A stretch of DNA of 64,000 nucleotides, taken from positions 35,617,851 through 35,681,850 of the forward strand of contig OY755047.1 of the NCBI GenBank assembly GCA_963576565.1. The letters run 5' to 3'. The DNA is from Aspidapion aeneum (taxonomy: Eukaryota; Arthropoda; Insecta; Coleoptera; Brentidae). Below the pieces are notes generated by a model, which was given only the letters and a program-made list of their open reading frames with translations, made no database searches and was not told where the DNA came from. Shown piece after piece: positions 45,346 to 57,631 of the stretch (its first letter is position 1; every line of letters begins with the position of its first letter). A program made the translations under genes and the position numbers.

Positions 45346-45791
45346 TCCCCTCCCGTATTCTGTTGCGTTTAGCGTAACATCAAAGACGTTTTGTCTTCTC
45401 TTTGGGTACTCATTCTCAAGTCTTGCAACAGCCTAAATCCTAAAAACAAAAAGTAATATGTTTTTAGTATCAAATTATTAATTCGGTTTTTTTTCAATTT
45501 TAGGTAAGACATAGCTGTAACGAATGGAAAGATGAATTGGAGTATACAACAAGGTAGTATATATGGAAGTTTTGTTTTTAAATAGTCAAAATACGAAATT
45601 TCATGTCACTCAAGAAAAAAATATATGTTTCAATTTTAGAAGCAAAATTTCTAGTGGACAATCATAAGCACGATTGTGTGAGTACTGCAGTACTCACTCA
45701 TCACGGCTGACAGCTAGTTGGACGCTGTTTTAAAAAAAATTGTAAAATGTATCTCATTTTAAATGCGATCTCTCATATAACTCTAATATTC
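45346..45791. other. Unassigned sequence
   Basis: Holds a perfect palindrome GAGTACTGCAGTACTC near 45679. Possibly the upstream part of the PLE end that follows, but no RT or endonuclease is recognised. Confidence 0.3.
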
Positions 45792-45832
45792 TGGCCCTGA
45801 GGATGACGCGGAAGGCGTCGAAACGTTGGCTG
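45792..45832 (+). ncRNA. Hammerhead-ribozyme-like motif
   Basis: Stem I TGGCC with GGCTG (one or two wobble pairs), core CTGAGGA (position 7 may be any base in hammerheads), one unpaired T, stem II GACGC-GGAAG-GCGTC (5 perfect pairs), core GAA, tiny self-complementary ACGT stem III, then T as the cleavage base. The arrangement is the same as at 6502-6553, including the unpaired T, though stems and loop differ in sequence. Likely the end of another PLE family. Activity not shown. Confidence 0.6.
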
Positions 45833-46767
45833 TTGAATTAGACATTTAGGATATTATATATACCCGTATATATATATATATTGCACGTCTACGTAAGAAC
45901 ACTTTCGGTAAACCATCAGATTGACTCAGAAGATCTGTACAGTGTCTCACCTAAACTGATACATATCGATGCATCGGTCTTTTTAGAGGATTAGGCATAC
46001 AGTGGTGAGAAACCACTCAAAGTGAGCCACTGGTGGTCGCAGTGGAAGGGCTGCAAGGCCCACTCACATATGAATCATCATCTTCAATCATCATCAAAGG
46101 AGATTATTTCAGTTTCACCCTTTCATTTCAGATGGCAGAACTTGACCTCCTAAAACCAAAGAATAGAGAAATTCTACGTAGGGTAATGGAAATCCCGTTA
46201 CGATTCTGCAAAAGCGCAGTTCGATACTGATACTGATACGGATCATCATTAAAAATTAGATGAGCCTGAAATAAGCTAATGCGAGTTGTTTTAAAATCGA
46301 TGCTTGAGCAAAGCCTTTTAAAAATATAGCCTAATTTATTTAGTTGCTGTAGTCTCAGTTCAGAGACTGCTCTTTTTCCTTGCCAAAAATAAGATAAATT
46401 TGAAGACAAGAAACTCTCAGCAAAACCTGAGAAAATCGTAAAGGGAAAAACATTTTACGACTAAATGGCGTGTTCTTTTATCATTCGTCTTAAGTAGGAT
46501 TCATTCGACTATGACAATCAAAATACCGATTATTTCTAAAACACGAATGACAAATTTTAACATACATAAAAGTCACTCCGGTAACACAAAAAAGGGTGTA
46601 CCAAGTTACAAATAAATACGTAAAATATACAGGATTTTATTAAATGAGATGTCTATATTAAAAGGGTTTATCCTTGGTTCCATTTATAGAAAAAAAAATT
46701 CTATGAGGATATACCCTGAATGTCCTAACTTTTGAGATATAGGGTCTTATAAACTGAAAAAAAAATT
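45833..46767. other. Unassigned sequence
   Basis: Opens with a TATA-rich run (45860-45885). The segment near 46000-46090 has GTGAGAAACCACTC and GTGAGCCACTGGTGG. No coding region recognised. Confidence 0.35.
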
Positions 46768-46990
46768 GTGTGTTCTTAAGACCACACGGCAAAAGTGTAA
46801 ATTTCAACAAGGCGAAATTAATAATACTGGCCTTCATCTGCATCATCATATCGCTCGCTGAATGTTCCTCTTACAGTTAGTCGACACGAGCCGACTTCAC
46901 CCGAATGAGCGTTACATAGCCAAGCCTGACGGCTCAGTTCAATTCAGTACCCACAAAAACTGCTAAACGCGCCTAAAGAAGTTTACACTT
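46768..46990 (+). repeat. Dispersed repeat C, copy 2 (LTR-like)
   Basis: Direct-orientation copy of 17001-17345 without the middle 115 bp. CTTCATCTGCATCATCATATCGCTC, GCCGACTTCACCCGAATGAG and GACGGCTCAGTTCAATTCAG-type blocks match closely. Confidence 0.5.
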
Positions 46991-47308
46991 TAAAAACCTA
47001 TCTAGATATCTTATTAATCAAGAAACATGTATTTAGCTATTTGCGATTCTAGCCTATTTCATTTTGGGCAACTCATATTATAAAATAAACCAACAATATA
47101 TTTTCGAATTAAACATAAGATATTTTTAGCCCATCATTAAGCAATTACTGCACAAAAAAGTTTAAAGAAGAATAACTTAAATTCTTATTTTTAAAGCCGT
47201 CAGCGAAGATGGATATAGCAAAACAAAAAAAAGTTTTAAAAGTTACTCAGAAAAAATACTTTTGTACATTGGCTTTTTAAGAATATGAAATACTGGTATT
47301 ATTTCAGC

Positions 47309-48225
47309 AAACAATCTTATAATTTTTTGAGATAATTAAATGTGTTAGAACCATTTTCTGTAAAATTTCCTTTGCTTTTATCATTGTGGCGGTTGCATAT
47401 ATATTCTTTTCATTTATTGAATGTTCTGCTTCCAAATTATTGGAAACATTGTTATCCATAATAATTTTACCACTACTTTTTATAACTTTATCAGCGAGCG
47501 TTTGTTTTACTTTATATGCAGAAAAATCTAATTATTTTGGCTATTCAATTGCTTTGTTTCATAGCCTTGTTCGTTTAGCCAGTCTTCTTGTGCTTATTTT
47601 ATTTCTAATTTTTCTAATTTCAATTGATCTTTATTTTTCTATGCTCTAAGTTTTTTTTCTCTTGAGTGTGTCCTTAGTTTCTTGCTACTTTATTTTTGTT
47701 TTTTAATTTTCTTATTAGACCTTCGCCACTATCATTTTAAACTTATCATTTTTTAATTCGTGGGTATTTAATCTGCCCCAGAACAGGATATTTATAACAA
47801 CTACAGCTAAATAATAAGACCCCAAGAAAAAAAAGCCAAATCTGTCGGAAATGGTGTGTAACGCCACAAAATCCTAAAACGCGTCGGAATAGGAATATTA
47901 TATCTTAGGGATAAATTGAAATGAATAGAAAACCTTGCTTGAAAGGACATCCAATTCAAAAGATCTGATGGGTTAGAATCGAAATTGGGTCAAACTTTTT
48001 GAATTAATTTAAATCCATTGGAGAATACAGAGATAGAATAATATTAAAATAATTTCCTGCCAAATTAAGGTCTTTTGAACCAAATTATAATTAATTTTAT
48101 GCGTAAAAGCACCAGAACAAGGTAGAAAAGTAAAATTTAAAGAATATCAAACTGATTATAGTCTTCCAAACCAAACTAGTAATTTTTTAACATCGCAGTA
48201 TATTTATTGGGATTGCTAATTTTTT
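47309..48225 (+). repeat. Inverted duplication, left arm, with hydrophobic frame
   Basis: About 0.9 kb matching the reverse complement of 50610-51485. It contains a plus-strand frame (47386-47649) whose protein is strongly hydrophobic (IIVAVAYIFFSFIECSASK..., SIIILPLLFITLSA, LASLLVLILFLIFLISI), enough for two or three membrane segments. The homologous frame in the other arm keeps the start of this pattern. The gene or element is unknown to me. Confidence 0.65.
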
Positions 48226-49006
48226 TTTTTTACTCAAAATGAGTTTTGGAGATCAAAAAAGGACTAATTACAAACTTTTATGATAGCATCTGTCTGTCTG
48301 TTTAGCACACAATAACTCAAAAATCAATAGACCGATTTTAACCAAATTTCACTAGAAGATTTTACCGTGCCCGTGGATAAGGCCATTAAACTTTAGTGGG
48401 TGCGAGGGTTTGAAAGAGGGTATTAGCGGGAATTAAATATTTAAAAAAAACTTAAATACCCAAAACATAACAAAATGTAAAAATAAAAACAGCTTAATAA
48501 ACAAGTGAAATTATTCTTACCCCAAAATTAGGCTTTATCGACAGGTTGTATGAGCATTTGATTTGATAAATGTAGAGCGTTAAAGTTAACTAAAACCATT
48601 ATTTACCCGCTAAACGTGATATTTTTTGGTGGAAATAGTCACCTCAGTACACTGTCCTAGTAGCTTTTTAAGAGGTTCCCCTACACTTACGAAACTTATT
48701 ATATTTTAACGGAAATCTCTCATAATAGATTCCCATCAGCGAGATGAGAGCTTCGGTGAGCTGCACCATAAATAATAATTAGCTTGTCAACATACTACTA
48801 GATAGAATACAGATTGTTTTTTCTCTAAGTCTTTTGAAAAAATTTTCGCAAAATTGTGATCATCGCCAGCGTCTTGTAACCACCTGCAGGCTGAGATGAC
48901 ATGCGACTAAAGTCAAAAGTCTGAACTTGTCGGCTAATCTACAAAGGGATTTTCCTAGGCACAGGTGTGTAGACAAAGCTAAAGGTCAAAGGCGCATTTA
49001 GCAGTA
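48226..49006. other. Unassigned sequence between inverted arm and PLE fragment
   Basis: CTGTCTGTCTG followed by AACTCAAAAATCAATAGACCGATTTTAACCAAATTTC (48290-48345) is the type of text seen in degraded insect DNA repeats. No gene recognised. Confidence 0.4.
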
Positions 49007-49564
49007 CATTCCTTATTATTTGAGGGATTGTCTGGTTTTGTTTTAGTTACCAAATCCCGTGTGAGTGTGGTAAATCATATGTAGGTGAAACGAAACGCCC
49101 TCTTCAGGTTAGAGTAAATGAACATCTAAAAAGTACCCAATTAGGGGATATTGAAAAAACCGGTTTAGCAGATCATGCATGGTCAAAGGATCACAGGATT
49201 CAGTGGTCAGAAGCTAAAGTTTTACATAAGGAGTCGCATTGGCGAAAACGAAAGTTTATTGAAGCTGCGTTTATAATGCAGAATAAAGAAGTCTTCAGTC
49301 AACCAAGCACGGACATACCAAACATATGGAAACCACTCCTTAAGGAAAACAGGCGTCTTAGGATTAAAAAAGTGGGCGGGTCGTCACACCTGACTGCACA
49401 CCAAGTAGTATAAGTAGTAGCCTAAAGACTAGATTGTTTAGTTTACACTTGATAACGGTTAGAGATACTTACTAACCGAAACGTCGTGTTTTAAAATAAA
49501 TAAAGACAATGGAAGTCCGAAATTTTAATTCTACACAATCATTGTCTACGAGTTTCAAACAAAG
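49007..49564 (+). mobile_element. Penelope-like element 3' fragment with short inverted start
   Basis: The first 46 bp (49007-49052) are the reverse complement of PLE coding sequence; from there to 49564 the sequence is in plus orientation: KSYVGETKRPLQVRVNEHL to the stop, the degenerate hammerhead-like motif (49441-49492), and the full outer end CGAGTTTCAAACAAAGA. The internal switch of orientation is the same kind as in the other two PLE copies. The right end abuts a LINE RT frame. Confidence 0.8.
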
Positions 49565-50640
49565 AGCAAATGTTATTGTTTCGCCCCGTAACTCAATCGC
49601 TTTTTGCCATAAGTGAGTGAGGTATGTAAGTAAATCGCCAGTTGACCTATATTTTCGAAATCCGTATTGCTTGTCGTTGATAAGTTTGTACTTTTCCAAG
49701 TACTTGGTTAGGTGATTGTTCACAACTCTTTCCATTACTTTTGATATCACCGGAAGTGGAGCAATTGGTCTATAGTTTAACGGATCTGTCTTTTTTCCTT
49801 TCTTTGGAATAGGTTGTACTGCGGCAGACTTCCATGATGATGGATATAATCCTTGCCTGTAAGATAAATTGAATAATTTAGCGAAAGTTGGGGTGAGTTC
49901 GTTTTTGAGTACTATAGCGGGAATGCCCTCTGGACCCATTGCTTTGTTTGTATCCAACTTTTTAAGGGATTTTCGTATTTCTCTGTGACAAAAGGGTATC
50001 TCTGGCATACTGTGGGAAACCCTTTCAATAACCGGTGGAGTTTTTCCATTTGGCACTGTTAGGTTGAGTTGTAGGAAAAGATTTTGGCCAGTATATTGGC
50101 TTTTTCCTCTGTTGTGGCTAAGTGAGTATTTTTATCTGTAAGTGGTGGTATGGATGACTTGGTGAAGTTTGATCCCTCAGCTTTTGCAAGAGACCAAAAG
50201 GACCTAGAACTACTTGGACAACGCAGCAACCTGTTTTTTATTCTTTGATTGTATGTTTCTTTGGTCGCGTCAATAGTAATTTTGCAACTATTGCTGGCTT
50301 CTATAAATTCTGTGTGGTTTTGAGCGGTTTGTTGTCGTTTCCAAAGGTTATATGCTCTGTGTTTTTTCTGTACAGCCGTTTGACACTGGCTGTTGAACCA
50401 AGGTTTTGAATTTGCTCTGCGTTTTATTGTATGTGGGATATATGCATCCATTCCAGCTAAGATTACTTTTGTTATTTCATTACAGCAAATAGTGGCAGCT
50501 GTTTTAAAGTAAATCTCTTGCCATGGAAAATCCAGGTAAAACTGTTTAAGGTCATTACATTTTGCCGATTTATAGTGCCACATTTTACGAGGAAGTGATT
50601 GTTGGCTTGGTGGTATGAGTGAAAAAAAAATAATCCCAAT
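49565..50640 (-). pseudogene. Jockey-like LINE reverse transcriptase, broken
   Basis: In sense order: the pre-RT linker (PWFNSQCQTAVQKKHRAYNLWKRQQT, LRCPSSSRSFWSLAKAEG), then after a frame change near 50058 the RT fingers: ALKKLDTNKAMGPEGIPAIVLKN-type block, SSWKSAAVQPIPKKGKKTDPLNYRPI, KVMERVVNNHLTKYL, DKQYGFRKYRST and ELRGETITFAL. There the RT stops, just before the first catalytic aspartate, where the PLE fragment begins. The rest of the RT is not recognised on the far side of the PLE. No endonuclease; the 5' limit is near 50640. Confidence 0.8.
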
Positions 50641-51485
50641 AAATATACAGCGATGTTGAAAAATTCTTTTCTGGTGCATGAAACCAATTAAAATTTGGTT
50701 CAAAAGACCTTAATTTGGCAGAAAATTATTTTAATATTATTCTATCTCTGTATTCTCCAATAAATTTAAAATAATTCAAAAAGTTTGACCCAATTTCGAT
50801 TCTAACCCATCAGATCTTTTGAATTGGATGTCCTTTCAAGCGAGTTTTTCTATTCATCCATAAGATAAAATATTCTTATTCCGACGTGTTTTAGGATTTT
50901 GTGGCATTACACACCATTTCCGACAAATTTGACATTTTTTCTTGGGATATAATCTGATTATTAAGGTTTAGTTGTTATAATTATCCTGTTCGGGAGCAGA
51001 TTAAATACCGACGAATTAAAAAATTATAAGTTCAAAATGATATTGGCGAAGGTCTAATAAGAAAATCAATAAACTCAAAAATAACATAGCAAAAAACTGA
51101 GAACACACTCAAAGAGAAAAAAAATTAAACAAAATTTAGAGCATAGAAAAATAAATATGAAGTGAAATTAGAAAAACTAGAAATAAAATGAGCAACAGAA
51201 ACTGGCTAATCGAACAAGACTATGAAACGAAGCAATTGAATAGCCAAAATGATCTCATTATTCTGCATATAAAGTAAAACAAACCGATTGCTGATAAAGT
51301 TATAAAGAGAAGTGATAAAATTATTACGAATAACAATATTCCTGACTTTTTGGAAGCAGAACATTCATTAAATGAAAATAATATATATGCAACCGCCATG
51401 ACGATAAAAGCAAAAAATTTTTTACAAAAACGGATGTAACACAATTAATTATCTAACTTAAAAAATTATAAGATTGTTTGATCAA
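50610..51485 (-). repeat. Inverted duplication, right arm, with hydrophobic frame
   Basis: Reverse complement of 47309-48225 with moderate divergence. The frame at 51220-51444 (FAFIVMAVAYILFSFNECSASK, VIILSLLFITLSAIGLFYF) is the counterpart of the left-arm frame. The Jockey-like LINE begins where this arm ends. Confidence 0.65.
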
Positions 51486-52410
51486 ATAGATATGTGACTT
51501 AAAATAATTAAATATTATTATTGTAGTTAGGGAGGCCATGAAGATTTCGGGAAATTATTTTCTTAGTCAACAAACCTCGATAGAATTGTTTATTAATAAA
51601 TTCTAATAAAAAATTTGTTACATCAATTTCGATGAGTTTAGGCGCAAAATGCAAAATAAGATATGAATACGAGGAACTTATTTTCTTAATAATGAAACTT
51701 TTTGTACTAGTAAAGGGTATACTTAAGTTAGCTAAAAAAATATTCAAGCTAATCTTTAAGGATGGCAAGAATTTCTGATAATTGAAAAACTATCTAAAAT
51801 CAGTGCCCTTATTTTCTTAATTCTGAAAGTTTATGAGATGGTAGGTTGTATTATAACAAAAGCTTAAAATACCATCTGGTTGTTATTTAAAAGCCCCAAA
51901 GCATTGCCAGAGTTATCTAATGCCCGTCAAGTTGACAACTTCGATTATGTTAATATTTGTTAGACCCACGTACAATTGAGGAGTGTTCATTTGGCTTATT
52001 TTAAGACTAAGTTTCCATGTACATAATGCGCTTCATTGTCGATTTACATATTGTTGAAATTAATGAATTTTTTTAATTTTTCCTAGATAACTCTCGCAGT
52101 TTTTAAGATATTTAATTAACGTAGCATTCCAAATCAAACTTTTGCTTGTTTTTTATCATTGATTTTAGGAAAAAAAAGTTATACTTCATAAAAAGGTCTG
52201 CATTATCTAAAACCTAGAATACAGTCAACAAATATCACATTTTTCCAGTGGTATACGAGGTTTGTCAAAAAATATGAGTTTTACTCAAGAATAAACCACA
52301 CTATATATTAATTGATTTGGCTCATTTTTTTAACATCTTATTTTGAGACCAAGCAGTCCCAGAAAATTTTTTGTCATTTATACCTTACACGAACTCAATC
52401 CGTGGACACA

Positions 52411-52413
<3 letters not shown>
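51486..52413. other. Unassigned AT-rich sequence
   Basis: No gene or repeat recognised. The minus-strand frame at 51508-51768 is unsupported. Confidence 0.35.

Positions 52414-52471
<58 letters not shown>
52414..52471. repeat. TA dinucleotide microsatellite
   Basis: An uninterrupted TA run of about 58 bp. Confidence 0.95.
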
Positions 52472-52474
<3 letters not shown>

Positions 52475-55400
52475 CTTGAGGGCCATGTTTGTCAGTTAAA
52501 ATTTAAACTATAGAAATGATTGCCTATAGTTTAAAAAAAAAAAAAGAGCAATAAGCCAGGCATTATGCCACATCGCACATTTCTTTCATATAAAACTAAT
52601 TAAGAAATGATCTAGTATATTTTATTTCCTCTTATTGCATTTCAAAAGAAACCAGAAATGAAAAGTTTAGTGGAGCAAAACGCGCCTACTAAAACCCTAA
52701 TTTGTCAATTTTAAAGCGCTTTGGGAAACGGAAATTCAACTTTTCAGGATTTTATTTCCTCCTTTCTATTCTGCGCTCGTTTTTTCGTCAACGTCGTTGG
52801 TAGGAAAATCACTGATAATAGTATTAGATTTTTTTGTTTCTTTCTTTAAAGTAGTAACAATTTAATTATCTAGGATCCAGCGGCGCCGGCGGCTCGTCTC
52901 AATACAACATGGTAGTGCCAGAATTTTATGTCAGTAAAAAAAAGTCGGGGTGTTGCGCCTTAACGTTCACCCACAAGTCATTAAAAAACATACCTATTAC
53001 TACTTGTTTGGGGTTTCTAATTAATTTTTTTTAATTAATTTTTTTTAAAGAAACTAACCCATGCAAAATTTTTCAAAAAATTCTGCCGATAGAATAGAAA
53101 TGTATTGTCAAGGGCGTAAATTAAAACATCCACGCTTCACGCACAAAAACAATGCGAGTAATACGACTAACTGATGGCCTCTGCACAAAATCTCTCTGAT
53201 TTTTCCCATTTTACCCTATCTATGTCGCTCATAATATAGGCTCCTGATGAAATCTATTTCTGTTCGAAGGAGCCAACAAAAAAGTGACACATACTCATGG
53301 AGCAGCGTGTTCTACGCTGCTTTGCGTTTTAATGTACCATTCATCGCGTCGCTCAAGGAGTGATCCATAGAATTGTTACACAATTTCATATAATTAATAA
53401 ACTAAAAAGAAATAAATAAAGATGTTTTAAATATGAAAAAGAAACGTGTTTTTGCAGAAAAAATAGGGTATACTTTGAGAACCCTACTTCACAACGGTAC
53501 AATGTAGCAAAAGGTAACAATTTTTTAACAGCAAAATTAGCTAATTCTGTATATTCACTTCTAAGCTAGGCCTAAAACTCCAACAAAGTAGCCGAATTAA
53601 AAGTAGTTTTTAAGGTTTCCATCGGCTGCAACATCAACTAGCTGTTCAGTTGGTTTTACAGTTACAGTTTCATGAGCTTTTTCGATTAAGACTGAGAACC
53701 CAATTAAGATCCTCTCCTTGCTTTGGAAAATATTCTTTGATTAAAACTTGCAGGTTCTAAGGATGGCTGGTTATCTCGGAAGTGATTTTTGCTGATAATG
53801 GACTCTTTGACTCGGACACAAAATCATGCAGTGTAGGAAAGCACTCAGTCATTTAGAAAGGATACAAAACTGTATTTTATTTACCATAGCCTGAGTTTTG
53901 TCATGTAGTGAGATAACTGTGACAGAAGTTGCCAGAAGTGATAAGTTTAACTCATTAAAGCTTGAGAAGATATGTGCAAGATATGCCAAACATTGTTACC
54001 ACTTGACATCAGTTATTCTTGATGACAATTAAAATGAAAAGTCGTCAAGAAATATCATTACCTCATTTCGCACAGTAAACAGGTGACTGTACCAATTCCT
54101 AAACTTACTTTATTCTACTAAGGGCCCATCGCACCGTCTTTTTTTTTTCCGTTTCTTAGCCTAAAGAATACCTTATTTTGTAAAATTTCGTTGAACCGAA
54201 ATTAAAGGCAGACTTATTCCTTCCTTAGTGTTGTTAAAATTCACCTCTTTTCGTGACTTTACTGTTCCTTAAGAGCTGCTTAAAGATAAGATGCTGGTCA
54301 TATAATGTTACCCGTCTGGCATAGTCATAGCAACTGACAATTCCTACAAATATACAGAGTGTTGTGATTAAACGCAACTGCCTTTTCATGTTTTGTGGGT
54401 AAATAAATTAAGAAACATGTTTTTTTTATAAAAACTGTAAAAAAATCTTAAAATAAATATAAATAATTTGGCTCGGTTCTAATTCTAAATTTTATCCTAA
54501 CTGGTTCATTTTAGATCCGCCATTTTGATTCATAAATACTTTTTGCTCAGTTCAGAACAAAATATGGTTATAAAACAAATTTTTCTAATTTTGGTCAAAA
54601 AACAAATCCGAGAGCCCAGTGTGCAGCACTATGAGTTGGACAGCAATAAAAAATTAGCTGTGCATGAAAAAGAGATGCAAATGAGTTTATTACAAAATTA
54701 CAATTTATGTCGGGGGCAAATTTAAAGCTACGTCACAAGGCAGAGCTTTATTGTCTCATATGTTCATTAAAATATCCGTCGTCGCGAGAGAAACAAAGAA
54801 ATCAGCAGTCGGTAAGCTTCTAAAAAAAAAACGATTGCTTAATATTAAAATCCTTCTTTTCGTGCCAAAAGCTAACCGAAAATATCCTACGCGATCCTCC
54901 GGGAACGATTGGGTTTTTTGTGGCATTTTCTCGCCTTTTTGTCGTTCAGTTTATTCTCGACATTTACACTCTTTTCGGTTCCTTTTAATATAATTTATTG
55001 AAAGACACACGTTAGGGAAACCTGAAAATCGCTTTTAAGATGGGTTTTCCACTTAAGGGATAAAAAGTGCATTTTTTATACCTGACTGGAGGGACTGAAG
55101 TGTCGCTTTTTATTACTAGGGCTTTTCTTTACTCAATAGGGACGAATAGCCATGACATGTATCTTGACGTAAAGTACGTTTTGGTCAAGTGCGCACGTGC
55201 AGTGCTTTTGGGACGTACCATATGATTACACCAGCTAGCGAAAGTAAGTGGTTTGTGTCAGGGAGGGGGTTAGTAAAAGCGTAACGACAGATCAAAACAA
55301 AAATATGCAATGCACAAAAACATGCAAATTAGTCAGGATTTCAATCTATATGGTATATTTATTTGAATTTTTTAGAGTGGAGATTTTTTTTTTGATGTCT

Positions 55401-55684
55401 TCAAGTGAAGAAAAATAGTTTACTATTTAGCGATGTTAGACCAATTACAAATGCTATGGTTAAACGTATCTGTAAAATTGGCTCCATGGAGCCAACTGCT
55501 TAACAGCCAGCTCCAAAAAATTATAGCTGACCAGATAAAACTATGCTGTGACAATAAAAATATTAATAACCTTTCTATACTACCGAACCGAACCCCTCTA
55601 TCGTATATATGTGTTATTTTGTTACAAACGTCAGTGGCGGAGATAGGACTTTTTAATTTTTATTGTGAAGTGAATATAGAGCTA
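52472..55684. other. Unassigned sequence with small hairpins
   Basis: GC-rich spot CCAGCGGCGCCGGCGGC near 52877. At 53239-53274 GGCTCC...GGAGCC encloses CTGATGA and CGAA, loosely like a hammerhead but without a proper second core. At 53301-53321 a perfect hairpin AGCAGCG/CGCTGCT. Frames at 54525-54725 and 54751-54993 have no family features. Confidence 0.4.
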
Positions 55685-55825
55685 GGTCCCTAATTACGAC
55701 ATTTTGACAGCTTTTAACTTAAAACTTGCATGCATTGTAAAGCGATCACTCTTCCATCGCTGCCATATTTCACTATTTTCTTCCCAACGTCAATGGTCCC
55801 TAATAACGACATTTTGACAGCTTTT
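55685..55825 (+). repeat. Short direct repeat, 110-bp spacing
   Basis: GGTCCCTAAT.ACGACATTTTGACAGCTTTT occurs at 55685 and 55795 with one mismatch. Confidence 0.7.
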
Positions 55826-56755
55826 TTATTAAACGTTTTCCCGCATCGTTAGATTCTTTATACATATGGAACAGATACCAAAAAATAAACTAAACAATTT
55901 CTTAGACAGTTAAAAAAATTGTATTTTACGAAAAATAATTTATAGCACATATAAAAAATGGCGATATTTATAGGGTAGGCAAGCGAATAAAAACGGAATG
56001 ACAACTTTGCCCGATGCACACTATGCCCCACGCTCCAGATATTTTGAAACTTTTTGTCAAAGAAATCTACAAGTCACTGACAAATATTTTCCAAGGAAAA
56101 GCCACATCTTGACGAACATCTCGTGAATTTTTACTTCCTTTTAAAATGGAATCCGAGCATTCCATTGGTTGGATTGGCCTAGTAAAGTTCTGTTGTGGAA
56201 CAACTAGAAAACGTGGAGCTAGAAATACTCTAAACCAAATATAAAATTATAATATATCTTAATTCTCCAAGGGAACATCCAATCTCTGAAATTTTGCCAT
56301 TATTAGATACTAGATATTAGATAAATTTTCAATTTATACTTTTGGCATCATATGGAATTCTTTTAAGAATCTCTCCCCTTTTCTTTCTCTATCCCTTTCT
56401 CTTTGATCCAAAGAATCCAACCAAAAATTCTCAGCGACAATATTTTATAATTTATATATCTTTTGCAGTATAATCTACTTTTAGTTATAAGAAGTGTTTC
56501 CCTTTCAATATTTAAATGTTTTAAAATTTTTAAGTTACTTACATGATTGACACTTGATATCCTAGGTAGTCTTCTGGAGTGTTCTGCCACGATGTCATAA
56601 CGCAGAGTGCTAGAAACATGGCTTCTTACCATTCTTGGGCTTAGTGTGAAGGATATGCCCTATTGCATTAAACTCTATTTATGTTATAAAATTTTGACCT
56701 TGCATTTTTCTATCTGCATATCCAAAATCAAGAGATATTTGTTGCGATTAATTAT
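55826..56755. other. Unassigned AT-rich sequence
   Basis: No gene recognised; the minus-strand frame at 56363-56632 has no family features. Confidence 0.35.
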
Positions 56756-57365
56756 ATCAGTATTATATATTGACTGATACTGCCATTTGGTAGTTGGTCT
56801 GTTATAAGTAAATGTCCACCTTTCAAATTTCATTTTTCAGACATCATCAGCACCCTTCATCGTCCCTTAACGCTGGTTACGCTCGTACCGATGAGTGCCC
56901 AACAATGCCGAAACTCCTTGGGTAGTGTAAAATCTACTAATATCCCCCTGTTAAGAATTCGCCTAAAAATTTATTTTTGTTTTGGTCTTTTGACTATTTC
57001 TTCGCAATATTCATTTCAATATTTTTTTTTTATAATTCGAGGTAGAGATATTTGCTGAGACTGATTAAATCTGTCTTAATAGTGACGTCAAATTTTTCCT
57101 CAATCCTGAGGCTATTATGACTGATACTGCAATTCGGCAGTAGGTCTGTTTTCAGGAAATGTTCACGTTTCATATTTCCTTTTTTAGACATCATCATCAT
57201 CATTCATCGTCCCTTAACACTGGTTACGCTCGTACCGATGAGTGCCCAACAAGGCCGAATATCCCGGGGTAGTATACAAGCTACTAATATCCCCCTATTA
57301 GGATAGGATTAGCTAACACATTTATTTTTGTTTTGGGCTTTAGACTATGTCCTCGTAATATCCCT
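56756..57365 (+). repeat. Tandem repeat, 347-bp period, about 1.75 copies
   Basis: TGACTGATACTGC starts at 56771 and 57118. Both copies share TTCATCGTCCCTTAAC.CTGGTTACGC, TCGTACCGATGAGTGCCCAACAA.GCCGAA and CTACTAATATCCCCCT. The segment CCGATGAG...GCCGAAAC has a faint hammerhead-like layout (short GCC/GGC stem in copy 2). Tandem units of this kind occur at PLE ends, but no PLE coding sequence is seen here. Confidence 0.6.
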
Positions 57366-57394
57366 TTCAATAACTATAAATACTTTATTCTCTT

Positions 57395-57630
57395 TACTTT
57401 TGTACTGTTATTATTTTTATCGCCCTTGGCATCTATTTCTTCCTGCACTGAAGTATCTTTATATATTTTATGTATTGAACATTGTGAAATGTTATTTTTA
57501 AATTAATAAAGTAGACACAGACGTCTTAATTTATATCAAGACATATTCGAAATATTTTTATATTTTTTTTGGTGAACCTTATCAAATGCTAGCTCTAAAT
57601 CAATAAGGAAAAAATAGACGTCTTGCTTCA
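57395..57630 (-). pseudogene. LINE reverse transcriptase relic, split by the Gypsy insertion
   Basis: On the minus strand QDVYFFLIDLELAFDKVH (RT motif with the first catalytic aspartate) abuts the Gypsy LTR, and after stops IHKIYKDTSVQEEIDAKG follows, as in RTE-type elements. The upstream part should lie beyond the Gypsy element, outside the window. Confidence 0.55.
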
Positions 57631-57631
57631 A

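Noticed and set aside
53239..53274. A further hammerhead ribozyme
   Set aside because: CTGATGA and outer pairing GGCTCC/GGAGCC are present, but the GAAA core strand is CGAAGG and stem II does not form next to the core.
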